From Thermoplasmata archaeon (GTDB lineage Archaea; Thermoplasmatota; Thermoplasmata; Thermoplasmatales; Thermoplasmataceae): a DNA stretch of 7,462 nt. The notes beneath the pieces were generated by a model. The model saw only the letters and a list, made by a program, of their open reading frames with translations, searched no databases and was not told the DNA's origin. Positions 1 to 5,720 of the stretch are shown here, piece by piece (position 1 is the stretch's first letter; each line of letters opens with the position of its first letter). A program made the translations under genes and the position numbers. The DNA lies in assembly GCA_021845325.1 (NCBI GenBank), contig JAKBRR010000075.1:1-7462 (forward strand), in the 5' to 3' direction.

Positions 1-452
1 TGGCCTTTATTTTGATTCTTGTTAAGGATATGATAGGCAAATTTACTGTTTTGAATGCTCACATCGAATTCCTTAGCATAATCTTTTACCAATTCAGGAT
101 TTCCTGAATAGTAAAAAGCTGTTGAGGTCTCTCTCCAGCGATTTGTCAGCGGTTCCGTTATCTGAAATTTTGTTTTCATAGCCTTCAATACCTCAATTGG
201 AACATCTTTACTGAAATCCTTTCTTATCTCATTATCTGATAAGATAATGCCCCCATTTTCTGCTGCGAGAAACCCCTTAAGACCTATGATATTTCTTATT
301 CCAATCATTACTGGCAATACATTTCCACTGCAGAGATCTATTCTTACCCCTTTTTCTTCAATAATCCTGAGCACTTTAATAGTATCAGGAGAAATCTGCA
401 ATTTCATATCAGTTATAGTTCCATCTATATCCAGAATGATTCTCTTTATCAC
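1..452 (-). CDS. Phosphoglycolate phosphatase, archaeal TA0175-type HAD hydrolase (C-terminus cut by window edge)
   Basis: Probably hydrolyses 2-phosphoglycolate to glycolate in the cytoplasm, by similarity to the Thermoplasma acidophilum TA0175 family. The first 150 residues are visible. HAD motif I is DIDGT at residues 8-12, with Asp8 as predicted nucleophile and Asp10 as acid/base. Motif II is the Ser of LCSGN (Ser42). ENGG follows at 65-68, then the cap segment LTNRWRETSTAF at 102-113. HILNKNQNKG at 141-150 contains Lys149, the likely motif III lysine. The cap and lysine segments match the TA0175 pattern as I remember it. The second DD acidic motif (motif IV) lies beyond the left edge. 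The start is taken as GTG (452-450): no ATG is in frame upstream, the HAD core begins eight residues later, and an AT-rich box lies about 25 bases ahead. The gene is divergent from the RNase P gene. The exact substrate is inferred from family; another small phosphate ester is possible. Confidence 0.9.
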   Translation of the reverse strand, partial: MIKRIILDIDGTITDMKLQISPDTIKVLRIIEEKGVRIDLCSGNVLPVMIGIRNIIGLKGFLAAENGGIILSDNEIRKDFSKDVPIEVLKAMKTKFQITEPLTNRWRETSTAFYYSGNPELVKDYAKEFDVSIQNSKFAYHILNKNQNKG

Positions 453-462
453 ATCTTCAAAT

Positions 463-480
463 TTTATATACGATTTAATT
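463..480. promoter_or_regulatory. Divergent box A promoter region between the phosphatase and RNase P genes
   Basis: TTTATATA at 463-470 is a good archaeal box A for the plus-strand gene. Its centre is about 25.5 bases before the TTG at 492, which fits a leaderless transcript starting at that codon. On the minus strand AATTAAAT (480-473) is centred about 24.5 bases before the GTG at 452. The two boxes sit side by side within a 39-base divergent gap, so transcription from the two sides may interfere. Confidence 0.6.
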
Positions 481-491
481 CTTTGCGTTTA

Positions 492-782
492 TTGAAGGAC
501 AGATCTGAAATAAATAAAATAGCGAATTTGAGGATAAATAACATGTTCAGGTTGAGCAATGATTTTGCTATGTTAAATTCATCGCTGAGTACGCGTTATT
601 TAATTTTAATGGAGAAAATTGCGCTCAGATCAGATATAACCATACCGAGAAGAATTAAAATACAATACTGCAAAAACTGCAAACGCCTCTATAAAGGGAA
701 CAGTAGAATCAGAATTACGGCAAAGACCTTAAAAATTTCCTGTATCGCCTGTGGTGATATTAGGAGAATCTTATTGGATTAA
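492..782 (+). CDS. rnp4: RNase P protein component 4 (Rpr2/Rpp21 family)
   Basis: Protein subunit of archaeal RNase P, which removes 5' leaders from tRNA precursors; family members pair with the Rpp29 subunit on the specificity domain of the RNA. Counting from TTG 492 (96 residues), the N-terminal helices (residues about 5-47, with the STRYLILMEKIALRS stretch) match the two-helix region of the family. They are followed by IPRRIKIQYCKNCK and then ISCIACGDIRR. The four cysteines (60, 63, 84, 87) form the expected zinc ribbon. The protein stops seven residues after the last Cys, so it lacks the basic tail of longer homologues such as Pyrococcus. TTG 492 is preferred because the box A at 463-470 is 25 bases upstream; TTG 483 would add three residues, and the first ATG (542) would cut off the first helix. 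The stop overlaps the convergent neighbour by 4 bases. Confidence 0.88.
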   Translation: MKDRSEINKIANLRINNMFRLSNDFAMLNSSLSTRYLILMEKIALRSDITIPRRIKIQYCKNCKRLYKGNSRIRITAKTLKISCIACGDIRRILLD

Positions 783-1006
783 TCATTAAGGGTCTCTATT
801 TGGAAGAGAACCTTAAATCCCTCCAGAGTGGCCTGAATTTTATCGGCGAACCATATGGAATCTTCTGTGGTTGCATTTTCACCCCATTCATAAATAAGGT
901 CCTGTTCTCCTATGAGGGGTTTAAATCCAAGCGATCTCAGTCTGTTAATGATCTCACTGGGTTTTGCGCCTTCGCTTGAAAATGTTACCTTTAGATATGT
1001 TTTCAT
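779..1006 (-). CDS. Small conserved-looking protein of unknown function (75 residues)
   Basis: I do not recognise the family. The predicted order is beta (residues 3-9, TYLKVTF), alpha (17-27), a beta hairpin (28-41, through LIYEW), alpha (46-62, TTEDSIWFADKIQATLEG) and beta (64-71, FKVLFQIE). This resembles a compact ferredoxin-like alpha/beta fold. The protein is acidic, soluble, and has no cysteine and no membrane segment. The start is ATG at 1006; a TTG at 1015 would add MKL. A box A-like TATTTATT (plus strand 1035-1042) lies 24-32 bases upstream of these codons, so a leader of a few bases or none is expected. It converges on rnp4 with the two stop codons overlapping by 4 bases, a tight tail-to-tail arrangement. 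Coding is supported by the even amphipathic pattern and the promoter; the function is unknown. Confidence 0.72.
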   Translation of the reverse strand: MKTYLKVTFSSEGAKPSEIINRLRSLGFKPLIGEQDLIYEWGENATTEDSIWFADKIQATLEGFKVLFQIETLND

Positions 1007-1034
1007 CAGTTTCAAGACGCAGATTGGTGGAAGG

Positions 1035-1042
1035 TATTTATT
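1035..1042 (-). promoter_or_regulatory. Box A-like element for the 75-residue gene
   Basis: AATAAATA on the minus strand lies 23.5 bases (from TTG 1015) or 32.5 bases (from ATG 1006) upstream of the candidate starts. A transcription start near 1012 would put ATG 1006 almost at the 5' end. Confidence 0.4.
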
Positions 1043-1162
1043 CTTTTTGAGAAAAAATCACGTTTATTAACATTAGTAACCAATTTTCAGTTGACACCAA
1101 TAAAATGTTCCGCATATTCCTAAAATTTTAAGCTTTTCATCTCGATTAGTTTGGTATACATG

Positions 1163-2323
1163 TTAACTGTATTTTTCAACAAGATCTGTCAATATTTTCT
1201 CAAATTTTTTTTCCACACTGTCTATGCCATATTTGTTCATTGAATAAGACGAAATATCGTTCCTAATTCTTCTTAAGTTCTGTATATTATCAGCAGCATG
1301 CTTTATTTTATTAGAAATATCATCTGAAGTAATTTTAAAAAATTCCAAGTATTTCATGCTGTATTCCTCTTTGAAACTTGGCATTAGGGATTCACTGGTA
1401 AGAATATATAACCCAGAGCACAAAGCCTCCAGAATGGTAGTTGGAAGTGAGTCCCATCTGGTCGGATAAAGGAAAATATCGGATCTTTCATATTCCTCGA
1501 ATAGTTCTTTTTCATCAGCTATTCCTAAAAATTTTATGTTCTTATTTCCGTTACTTATTGAGCTTTCTATAGCTTCTTTCATCGAGCCGGCACCAATGAT
1601 TGTTAAGGTAGAGTTATTCACATTGCTTTTTTTCCATGCCTCTAACAGAAGATCAATACCCTTATATTTCTCTAACCTCCCCACGAAAAGAAATTTAGCA
1701 GGGCCTTGATTATGATGAATATTAACAGTTATGGAAACCGGGTTTGGTAGTTCAAACAGGTCCTTTGTTCTTTTCAGAATTTCTGTGACTCTATCCCTGC
1801 CCTGATAAATATGCAATACTTTTATTTTCCTCAGGAAAAATCCAGCAGCAACCAATCTAGAAAACAGTAAATTCTTTTTGGAATCTGAGGAAAAAATGGC
1901 ATGGGAACTTCCCACAAGTAAACCTGTTTTTCCATCAAATAACCTCCAATAGGAGTTCCTTGCAAGATAAACCAGGTCGTATTGATCTCTGACAGTGTTC
2001 AATTCGCGCCGGCTAGTTCTACTTATTGCGAGAATCAACGGCATGAGAAAATCCAGGACTATTGAAAATAAAACTGTTTGCCGCATAAATCTGAAATTCG
2101 AATCCGGAGACCTGAATTTAATTCTCCTTATACCCTGAAGTTTTTTATTAATAAATTCATCATCAAATCTCTTCATATCTAAAAAATCAGTATCATATAA
2201 AGTAACGTCAAAGGCATTCTTATTTATAGCACCAAGAATGTTTACTACCCACCTTTCAACGCCACCTCCCATCTCAATTGAGGATGGAATAACAATGGCT
2301 AATTTTATTTTTTTACCTTCCAT
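1163..2323 (-). CDS. Family 4 glycosyltransferase (GT-B fold)
   Basis: Transfers a sugar from a nucleotide-activated donor to a glycan or lipid acceptor at the cytoplasmic face of the membrane; donor and acceptor are not predictable. The N-terminal Rossmann half opens with IKLAIVIPSS (residues 6-15) and the glycine-rich loop GGGVERW (19-25). The C-terminal half begins FLFVGRLEKYKGIDLLLEAW (211-230), with Arg216 and Lys221 as the usual phosphate-contacting pair. It continues with LTIIGAGS (240-247), IKFLG (263-267) and LYPTRWDSLPTTILEALCSG (285-304). The classic E-x7-E motif appears here as D291-x7-E299, a conservative change. At 386 residues it is a normal GT4 length. A hydrophobic stretch at 84-100 may touch the membrane. 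ATG 2323 is supported by a box A about 27 bases upstream. It follows the DUF2079 gene on the same strand with a 144-base gap and its own promoter. Surface glycosylation is inferred. Confidence 0.9.
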   Translation of the reverse strand: MEGKKIKLAIVIPSSIEMGGGVERWVVNILGAINKNAFDVTLYDTDFLDMKRFDDEFINKKLQGIRRIKFRSPDSNFRFMRQTVLFSIVLDFLMPLILAISRTSRRELNTVRDQYDLVYLARNSYWRLFDGKTGLLVGSSHAIFSSDSKKNLLFSRLVAAGFFLRKIKVLHIYQGRDRVTEILKRTKDLFELPNPVSITVNIHHNQGPAKFLFVGRLEKYKGIDLLLEAWKKSNVNNSTLTIIGAGSMKEAIESSISNGNKNIKFLGIADEKELFEEYERSDIFLYPTRWDSLPTTILEALCSGLYILTSESLMPSFKEEYSMKYLEFFKITSDDISNKIKHAADNIQNLRRIRNDISSYSMNKYGIDSVEKKFEKILTDLVEKYS

Positions 2324-2346
2324 TTTTGATTAGATATGCAAACACC

Positions 2347-2354
2347 TTAAAAAA
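2347..2354 (-). promoter_or_regulatory. Box A promoter of the glycosyltransferase gene
   Basis: TTTTTTAA on the minus strand is centred about 27.5 bases before ATG 2323, the spacing expected for a leaderless transcript. It suggests the glycosyltransferase need not be transcribed from the DUF2079 gene upstream. Confidence 0.5.
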
Positions 2355-2402
2355 GTAACTGGATTATCAGTGAGATCTTTTTACAATATGAATTCAAATC
2401 GA

Positions 2403-2448
2403 GTTCTTTAATCAGGTGTGAAAGAACCAGCGTTATTTTATAACTGGT
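2403..2448. repeat. Two overlapping inverted repeats in the DUF2079-glycosyltransferase gap
   Basis: The first is a perfect 7-base arm pair: GTTCTTT (2403-2409) with AAAGAAC (2421-2427), loop of 11. The second is ACCAG (2426-2430) plus TTAT (2433-2436), pairing with ATAA (2440-2443) plus CTGGT (2444-2448). That gives nine pairs, a 2-base bulge and a TTT loop. They share bases 2426-2427, so the full stems exclude one another or stack after losing end pairs. On the minus strand the second hairpin starts 20 bases after the DUF2079 stop. It could mark a transcript 3' end, be an RNA stability element, or bind a dimeric regulator; the role is unknown. Confidence 0.4.
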
Positions 2449-2467
2449 ATTTTACATTAAGTTATAC

Positions 2468-4216
2468 TCATGCATAATAATAAGTCGCGCTTCCAGTGTA
2501 ATTAAGCTTCCAAAGGGTTATATTTCCCGGGTATCCGGCATAAATTATCTCTTTAGCTATGCCATAGACCGAATTATTCAAATCTTGCCGGATCCAGCTG
2601 AACAGGAACATCTCCTGCGAAGAGGAGAGAAGAATGAATTGCGGTAGATTCGTATTGTTATATGGAAATTTCAATATTTTGTAATTTGAAGAATTCGCCA
2701 AAGAATAGGCAAATCTATTGTTTGCCACGTATGGAAACAGGTTGTTAGAGGCAATTATAGTAGAATGATCCCCAACCTCTTTCTGAATATAACCCATGTA
2801 ATTAGATTCCGGATTTATGCAATACTGGAACCTATATCCTCCCCCCAGCAAATGTGCATTATGATCATTTTGCGGGTTTAATGGTGATACCATTAAGTTC
2901 ATAGAAACTATGAGAATTAAAAACAGTGCATATGTGAAACCACGATGCTCTCTAAAATACTTTATTATGGAATCACGTTTCTTCTTGATCAATAGCAGAT
3001 AAAGCAAAATGTCGACCACAAAGGAGAATACTATTGCAATAACAAAGATTTGAAGAGAAAGGAATACAATGCTGAAATTATTGATTGAAATAGCTATGAG
3101 GAAATCCAATGGAATTAATGGAAGGAACATTATTTTTTTCAACCCCTTTGAATTGACAAATCCATTCTTAATTGTCAGTAATCCGTATGGGATCGTAGGT
3201 CCCAATAGGCTCAGAGTAACGAGGGAATATTGGGTTCCAACAGTGGCATAATGTGGAACAAACAGAATAGTTTCCACTAACCATATTAATATTATATACG
3301 CCGATTTCCTGTAAAAAAATGGAATAAAGCATAACATGGCAAAAGTGAGTCCCCAATATTCCAAAGTTTCAGGAAGTTTGTAAAGTGCTTTTGCTGTTGG
3401 TAAAATTGGTTGTGAGGTTGTTTTTATGAGGAGAGATATACCTGATTCATTATTCAAATAAACCGGAATCAGGTAATGTTGAATCACGATTAGGAAAGCA
3501 TATACAGCAATTGCAAAAATACCAAGTGCAACGAGCTTCCATTCTTTCTTTATCTGATTAATAATGTTTTCAAGTGACAGTTTTATATCGTTCATAAACA
3601 AAAATAGAAGTACACTGATGGAAATGAAAGTAAATGCCTCTTCTGTCAAACAGCCTATTACTATTACAATTGATGATAACATAAACTTCTTCTTCAAAAG
3701 AAGGTACAAGAATGAAAATGTATATAGCGGCATGAAACTTAGCCAGTGGTAATCATAGAGCACAGATGTTATCAGCGTCGCATTAAATGCATACAATAGA
3801 GAAGCAACTGTGGAAATTTTTCTATTATTTGTTATTTCGAGGCTTAAAAAATATAGAATCGGTACTGATGTAAAAACCATGACAGATTGAATTGAGAACA
3901 TTGTCAAAGAACTAGGAAATAGTAAATAGATAAAAGATACTGGATAAGCAATAAAAGACGAATGAACTTCAAGATGGGAAAGAACGCCATAATATTCATA
4001 ATCTCCCGAATCATATAAAAACGATCCATGCGTCGTTGTCCATAATTGCTGCATATTGATGCCTAAGTCCCAGTTCTCGCTAAAAAAATCAAGGTAGCGA
4101 AGATATGAAAAAAATATAGTGAGTATAATAAGAACACCCGTGATTAGATAGATAAGTAAAGCGCCATTCAGAAAGCTGGCACTACTTTTTCTGCCTATTA
4201 AAAATTTGGGAGCCAT
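2468..4216 (-). CDS. DUF2079-like multi-spanning membrane protein, probable GT-C type glycosyltransferase
   Basis: A polytopic membrane protein of 582 residues, with about ten to twelve hydrophobic segments (roughly 17-38, 87-101, 107-126, 134-152, 161-174, 179-207, 228-250, 288-301, 305-321, 328-347, 362-377, 381-410, 428-443) and an outside-facing tail from about 445. After the first segment comes FFSENWDLGINMQQLWTTTHG (44-64). Its D-x-G-x3-Q-x2-W pattern and HLEVHSSF (81-88) are the parts that recall DUF2079. Acidic residues in the first outer loop (E47, D50) are where lipid-linked-sugar GT-C enzymes keep their catalytic acid; that role is inferred. YDYHW (154-158) and TEE (191-193) are other polar spots inside the bundle. 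ATG 4216 is chosen over an in-frame TTG at 4291: the extra 25 residues would overlap the divergent promoter, and a box A lies about 28 bases before 4216. It probably acts with the downstream glycosyltransferase in making surface glycans. Confidence 0.82.
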   Translation of the reverse strand: MAPKFLIGRKSSASFLNGALLIYLITGVLIILTIFFSYLRYLDFFSENWDLGINMQQLWTTTHGSFLYDSGDYEYYGVLSHLEVHSSFIAYPVSFIYLLFPSSLTMFSIQSVMVFTSVPILYFLSLEITNNRKISTVASLLYAFNATLITSVLYDYHWLSFMPLYTFSFLYLLLKKKFMLSSIVIVIGCLTEEAFTFISISVLLFLFMNDIKLSLENIINQIKKEWKLVALGIFAIAVYAFLIVIQHYLIPVYLNNESGISLLIKTTSQPILPTAKALYKLPETLEYWGLTFAMLCFIPFFYRKSAYIILIWLVETILFVPHYATVGTQYSLVTLSLLGPTIPYGLLTIKNGFVNSKGLKKIMFLPLIPLDFLIAISINNFSIVFLSLQIFVIAIVFSFVVDILLYLLLIKKKRDSIIKYFREHRGFTYALFLILIVSMNLMVSPLNPQNDHNAHLLGGGYRFQYCINPESNYMGYIQKEVGDHSTIIASNNLFPYVANNRFAYSLANSSNYKILKFPYNNTNLPQFILLSSSQEMFLFSWIRQDLNNSVYGIAKEIIYAGYPGNITLWKLNYTGSATYYYA

Positions 4217-4240
4217 CTCAATCCAAGAAATTGAAGGGGT

Positions 4241-4248
4241 TATTAAAA
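4241..4248 (-). promoter_or_regulatory. Box A promoter of the DUF2079 gene
   Basis: TTTTAATA on the minus strand is centred 28.5 bases before ATG 4216. This argues that the message starts at or next to that ATG and that the longer frame from TTG 4291 is not used. Confidence 0.5.
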
Positions 4249-4268
4249 CTATATCGTCAATGGTAACA

Positions 4269-4276
4269 TTTAAAAA
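4269..4276 (+). promoter_or_regulatory. Box A promoter of the 105-residue protein/RNA methylase operon
   Basis: TTTAAAAA is centred 24.5 bases before ATG 4297. This spacing makes a leaderless start at ATG 4297 likely and excludes the in-frame GTG at 4282, which would lie upstream of the transcript start. Confidence 0.55.
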
Positions 4277-4296
4277 CAATAGTGCTATCAAATAGC

Positions 4297-4614
4297 ATGG
4301 CCATTCCTAAAAAAAATTCCGATTATAATAAAATTATAGCCGAAAGAAGAAGGAATAGCTTGTGCGATATTCCGCCTGTTCTTGTTCCTGTATGGCAGTT
4401 AAAAATAAGGGAACGATTTGGAATAAATGTAGATAAAGAAATAGCCCAATATATAGTACTTGCTGCTCATGAAAGGGGAACATGGAAGAAGCAGAGGGCC
4501 ATAAAGAAAATCGAAAAGCTGTTTATGCAAAGGGGCATAGATGTGGATTCATCAGCTAAAATGGCCAAAGATGTGATAAATCTTATAATCAGCAACAATA
4601 CTGTTGAGCAGTGA
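4297..4614 (+). CDS. Basic helical protein of unknown function, coupled to an RNA methylase (105 residues)
   Basis: I do not recognise the family. The N-terminus is strongly basic (KK at 5-6, then IIAERRRN at 13-20). A proline-rich turn, CDIPPVLVPVWQ, follows at 23-34. The rest looks all-helical: KIRERFGI, DKEIAQYIVLAAHERG (46-61), WKKQRAIKKIEKLFMQRGI (63-81) and DSSAKMAKDVINLII (84-98). There is no membrane segment, and a single Cys. The charge and helices suit nucleic-acid or ribosome binding, but this is inference only. Its TGA stop overlaps the GTG start of the METTL5-like methylase in a GTGA quartet. The two are therefore co-transcribed and probably translationally coupled, which hints at a role in rRNA modification or ribosome assembly. 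ATG 4297 rather than GTG 4282 is set by the box A at 4269-4276. Confidence 0.82.
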   Translation: MAIPKKNSDYNKIIAERRRNSLCDIPPVLVPVWQLKIRERFGINVDKEIAQYIVLAAHERGTWKKQRAIKKIEKLFMQRGIDVDSSAKMAKDVINLIISNNTVEQ

Positions 4615-5210
4615 GTTTCAAAAAAACACTCGAGTTAACATTGCAAAAATTGGCTGTAAGCCAAAGTTTATCAAATTATCTGGAGCAATACCAAACTGAT
4701 GGGAAAACCGCCTCTTACATCCTTAATATAGCTTTTCTGGATGGTAACATTGAGGGCAAATCAATTATAGATATGGGAACAGGCAATGGCATTTTTGCAA
4801 TTGGTGCAAAACTTTTGGGGGCCAGTGAGGTAACGGCAATCGACATTGATCAAAAGCAAATCGATATTTCTTTGGAAAATTCAAAAAAACTTGGTTTAAA
4901 CATAAATTTTCTCAAATGTGATGTTAATGATACAACAGGGCAATATGACACCTGTATAATGAATCCTCCATTCGGTTCCGTCAAAACACATAGCGATTTG
5001 CCATTTATAGAAAAAGCCTGCAGTATTTCAAGGAAAGTTTATGCGATCCATAACTATAAAACCAAGGAATTTGTATTAAACAAATACAGTGAAAGAGGTA
5101 TGTCAGAACTTACTTGGGAAAAAATAAAAATTGGAATCAATCGCACATATCCGCATCACACAAAAGATAGAGCCATGATCGATTGTATTTTTATTCGCGC
5201 TTATAAATAG
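4611..5210 (+). CDS. METTL5-like N6-adenine RNA methyltransferase
   Basis: A class I SAM-dependent methyltransferase, 199 residues, the normal length for the archaeal/eukaryotic METTL5 group. The family signature LEQYQT is at 24-29. Motif I, IDMGTGNGIFAIGAKLLGA, is at 53-71 and binds SAM. The acidic end of strand 2 is AIDID (76-80). The catalytic motif NPPFG is at 118-122, the N/D-PP-F/Y type of N6-adenine methylases. VYAIHN (143-148) matches the conserved segment after the active site in this group. Human METTL5 with TRMT112 makes a single m6A in small-subunit rRNA; the archaeal enzyme is assumed to do the equivalent with a Trm112-like partner, not seen here. The GTG start overlaps the TGA of the 105-residue gene and no clear Shine-Dalgarno is visible, so expression likely depends on re-initiation by the same ribosomes. 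Confidence 0.9.
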   Translation: MSFKKTLELTLQKLAVSQSLSNYLEQYQTDGKTASYILNIAFLDGNIEGKSIIDMGTGNGIFAIGAKLLGASEVTAIDIDQKQIDISLENSKKLGLNINFLKCDVNDTTGQYDTCIMNPPFGSVKTHSDLPFIEKACSISRKVYAIHNYKTKEFVLNKYSERGMSELTWEKIKIGINRTYPHHTKDRAMIDCIFIRAYK

Positions 5211-5269
5211 TTCTTATTTCCGGAAAAACTAAAACTAAAGTTTCTAATCAAGTCTACTTATCGCAAGAA

Positions 5270-5277
5270 TAATTAAT
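5270..5277 (+). promoter_or_regulatory. Probable box A for tRNA-His
   Basis: TAATTAAT sits about 28 bases before the tRNA 5' end, so transcription could start within a few bases of G-1. The stretch is generally AT-rich, so the box is only moderately distinct. Confidence 0.4.
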
Positions 5278-5301
5278 CAATGTTCTATGACCCTATGTAA
5301 T

Positions 5302-5374
5302 GGCCGGGTTGGGGTAGGGGTTATCCTTGGGGACTGTGGATCCCCGGACCCGGGTTCAATTCCCGGACCCGGCC
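5302..5374 (+). tRNA. tRNA-His (anticodon GTG), G-1 encoded
   Basis: All arms fold. The acceptor stem is GCCGGGT (5303-5309) with ACCCGGC (5367-5373). The D arm is 5312-5315 with 5324-5327, with A14 and A21 in place. The anticodon stem is GGGGA (5329-5333) with TCCCC (5341-5345), enclosing CTGTGGA, so GTG (5336-5338) decodes His CAU/CAC. The T arm is CCGGG/CCCGG around TTCAATT (5355-5361). The base before the acceptor is G (5302, position -1) and the discriminator is C (5374, position 73). This extra G-1:C73 pair is the identity element for histidyl-tRNA synthetase, and here it is encoded in the DNA rather than added later. There is no intron and CCA is not encoded. The D stem is weak (G10-U25, U13-U22 mismatch), as often seen. 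The gene is far more GC-rich than its flanks, as expected for a tRNA in a warm-growing, AT-rich archaeon. Confidence 0.97.
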
Positions 5375-5395
5375 TCTTAAATAAAGTTATCACCA

Positions 5396-5404
5396 TTTGT
5401 TTTT
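5396..5404 (+). terminator. T-rich stop site after tRNA-His
   Basis: TTTGTTTTT begins 22 bases after the tRNA. Archaeal polymerase stops at oligo-T without needing a hairpin. The rest of 5405-5508 is AT-rich with two weak inverted repeats (CTATT/AATAG at 5418-5430; CAACA/TGTTG at 5433-5451) and no gene I can support. Confidence 0.45.
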
Positions 5405-5508
5405 ATATCAAACCACTCTATTTAGAATAGCTCAACAGCAAAAAAATGTTGTAAATGGCAATGATATTTTAGGTAAATCTGATCAATAATAATTAAATTT
5501 AGAACAAA

Positions 5509-5516
5509 CTTAAATA
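5509..5516 (+). promoter_or_regulatory. Box A promoter of the 60/118-residue operon
   Basis: CTTAAATA is centred 25.5 bases before ATG 5538, the leaderless spacing. The in-frame GTG at 5520 would be only 8 bases from the box and is excluded. Confidence 0.55.
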
Positions 5517-5537
5517 GCTGTGGTTTCATGTTTATCT

Positions 5538-5720
5538 ATGACAGACGAGGAAGAATCTATTATGGAGAATTTTATAAAAGCAGTAGAGGGAACTAAAAGT
5601 ACAGCAGAAATGGAATTCAGTAACTTAACAGTAAAACTCCCTGGTATGTCCGCTAATGTAGCAATTAACGGAAAAATAAGTATCACAATGAGACCGGTTC
5701 ATGAAAGAACCAAACCTTAA
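5538..5720 (+). CDS. Small acidic-headed protein of unknown function (60 residues)
   Basis: No recognised family. The first 17 residues (MTDEEESIMENFIKAVE) are acidic and helical. The remainder alternates hydrophobic and polar residues as beta strands: AEMEFSNLTVKL (23-34), ANVAIN (39-44) and KISITMRPV (46-54), ending in a basic tail HERTKP. There is no signal peptide, membrane helix or cysteine. Coding is supported by the well-placed box A, by the ATG, and by the 20-base overlap with the next gene, which indicates one transcript and coupled translation. The product is likely a partner of the following 118-residue protein, perhaps a small beta-sheet heterodimer; this is inference. It may be too short for standard annotation. 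Confidence 0.68.
   Translation: MTDEEESIMENFIKAVEGTKSTAEMEFSNLTVKLPGMSANVAINGKISITMRPVHERTKP

Noticed and set aside
247..495. Open plus-strand frame of 82 codons opposite the phosphatase gene
   Set aside because: It is antisense to a clear HAD protein with matching motifs; its translation is low-complexity hydrophobic and has no promoter.
1007..1162. Possible gene or terminator in the gap downstream of the glycosyltransferase
   Set aside because: Only AT-rich sequence with a short A-run (1052-1057) and an AAAATTTT palindrome; nothing beyond the box A of the 75-residue gene can be supported.
3069..3752. Several 60-62 codon open frames on both strands inside the DUF2079 gene
   Set aside because: They overlap a long, well-supported membrane protein frame and have no consistent start or promoter evidence.
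5355..5374. tRNA-His 3' end as an integration (att) site
   Set aside because: No second copy of the tRNA 3' end and no integrase or phage-like gene is visible in the window; the flanking genes are housekeeping.
5375..5508. Small RNA, C/D box RNA or CRISPR-like repeats after the tRNA
   Set aside because: No C/D box pair and no regularly spaced repeats are present; the two 5-base inverted repeats are within chance expectation for AT-rich DNA.
5701..5720. Programmed +1 frameshift joining the 60- and 118-residue genes
   Set aside because: The stop context CCT TAA would need the Pro tRNA to re-pair on CTT with a middle-base mismatch, and a normal ATG exists for the second gene. Simple overlapping genes explain it.
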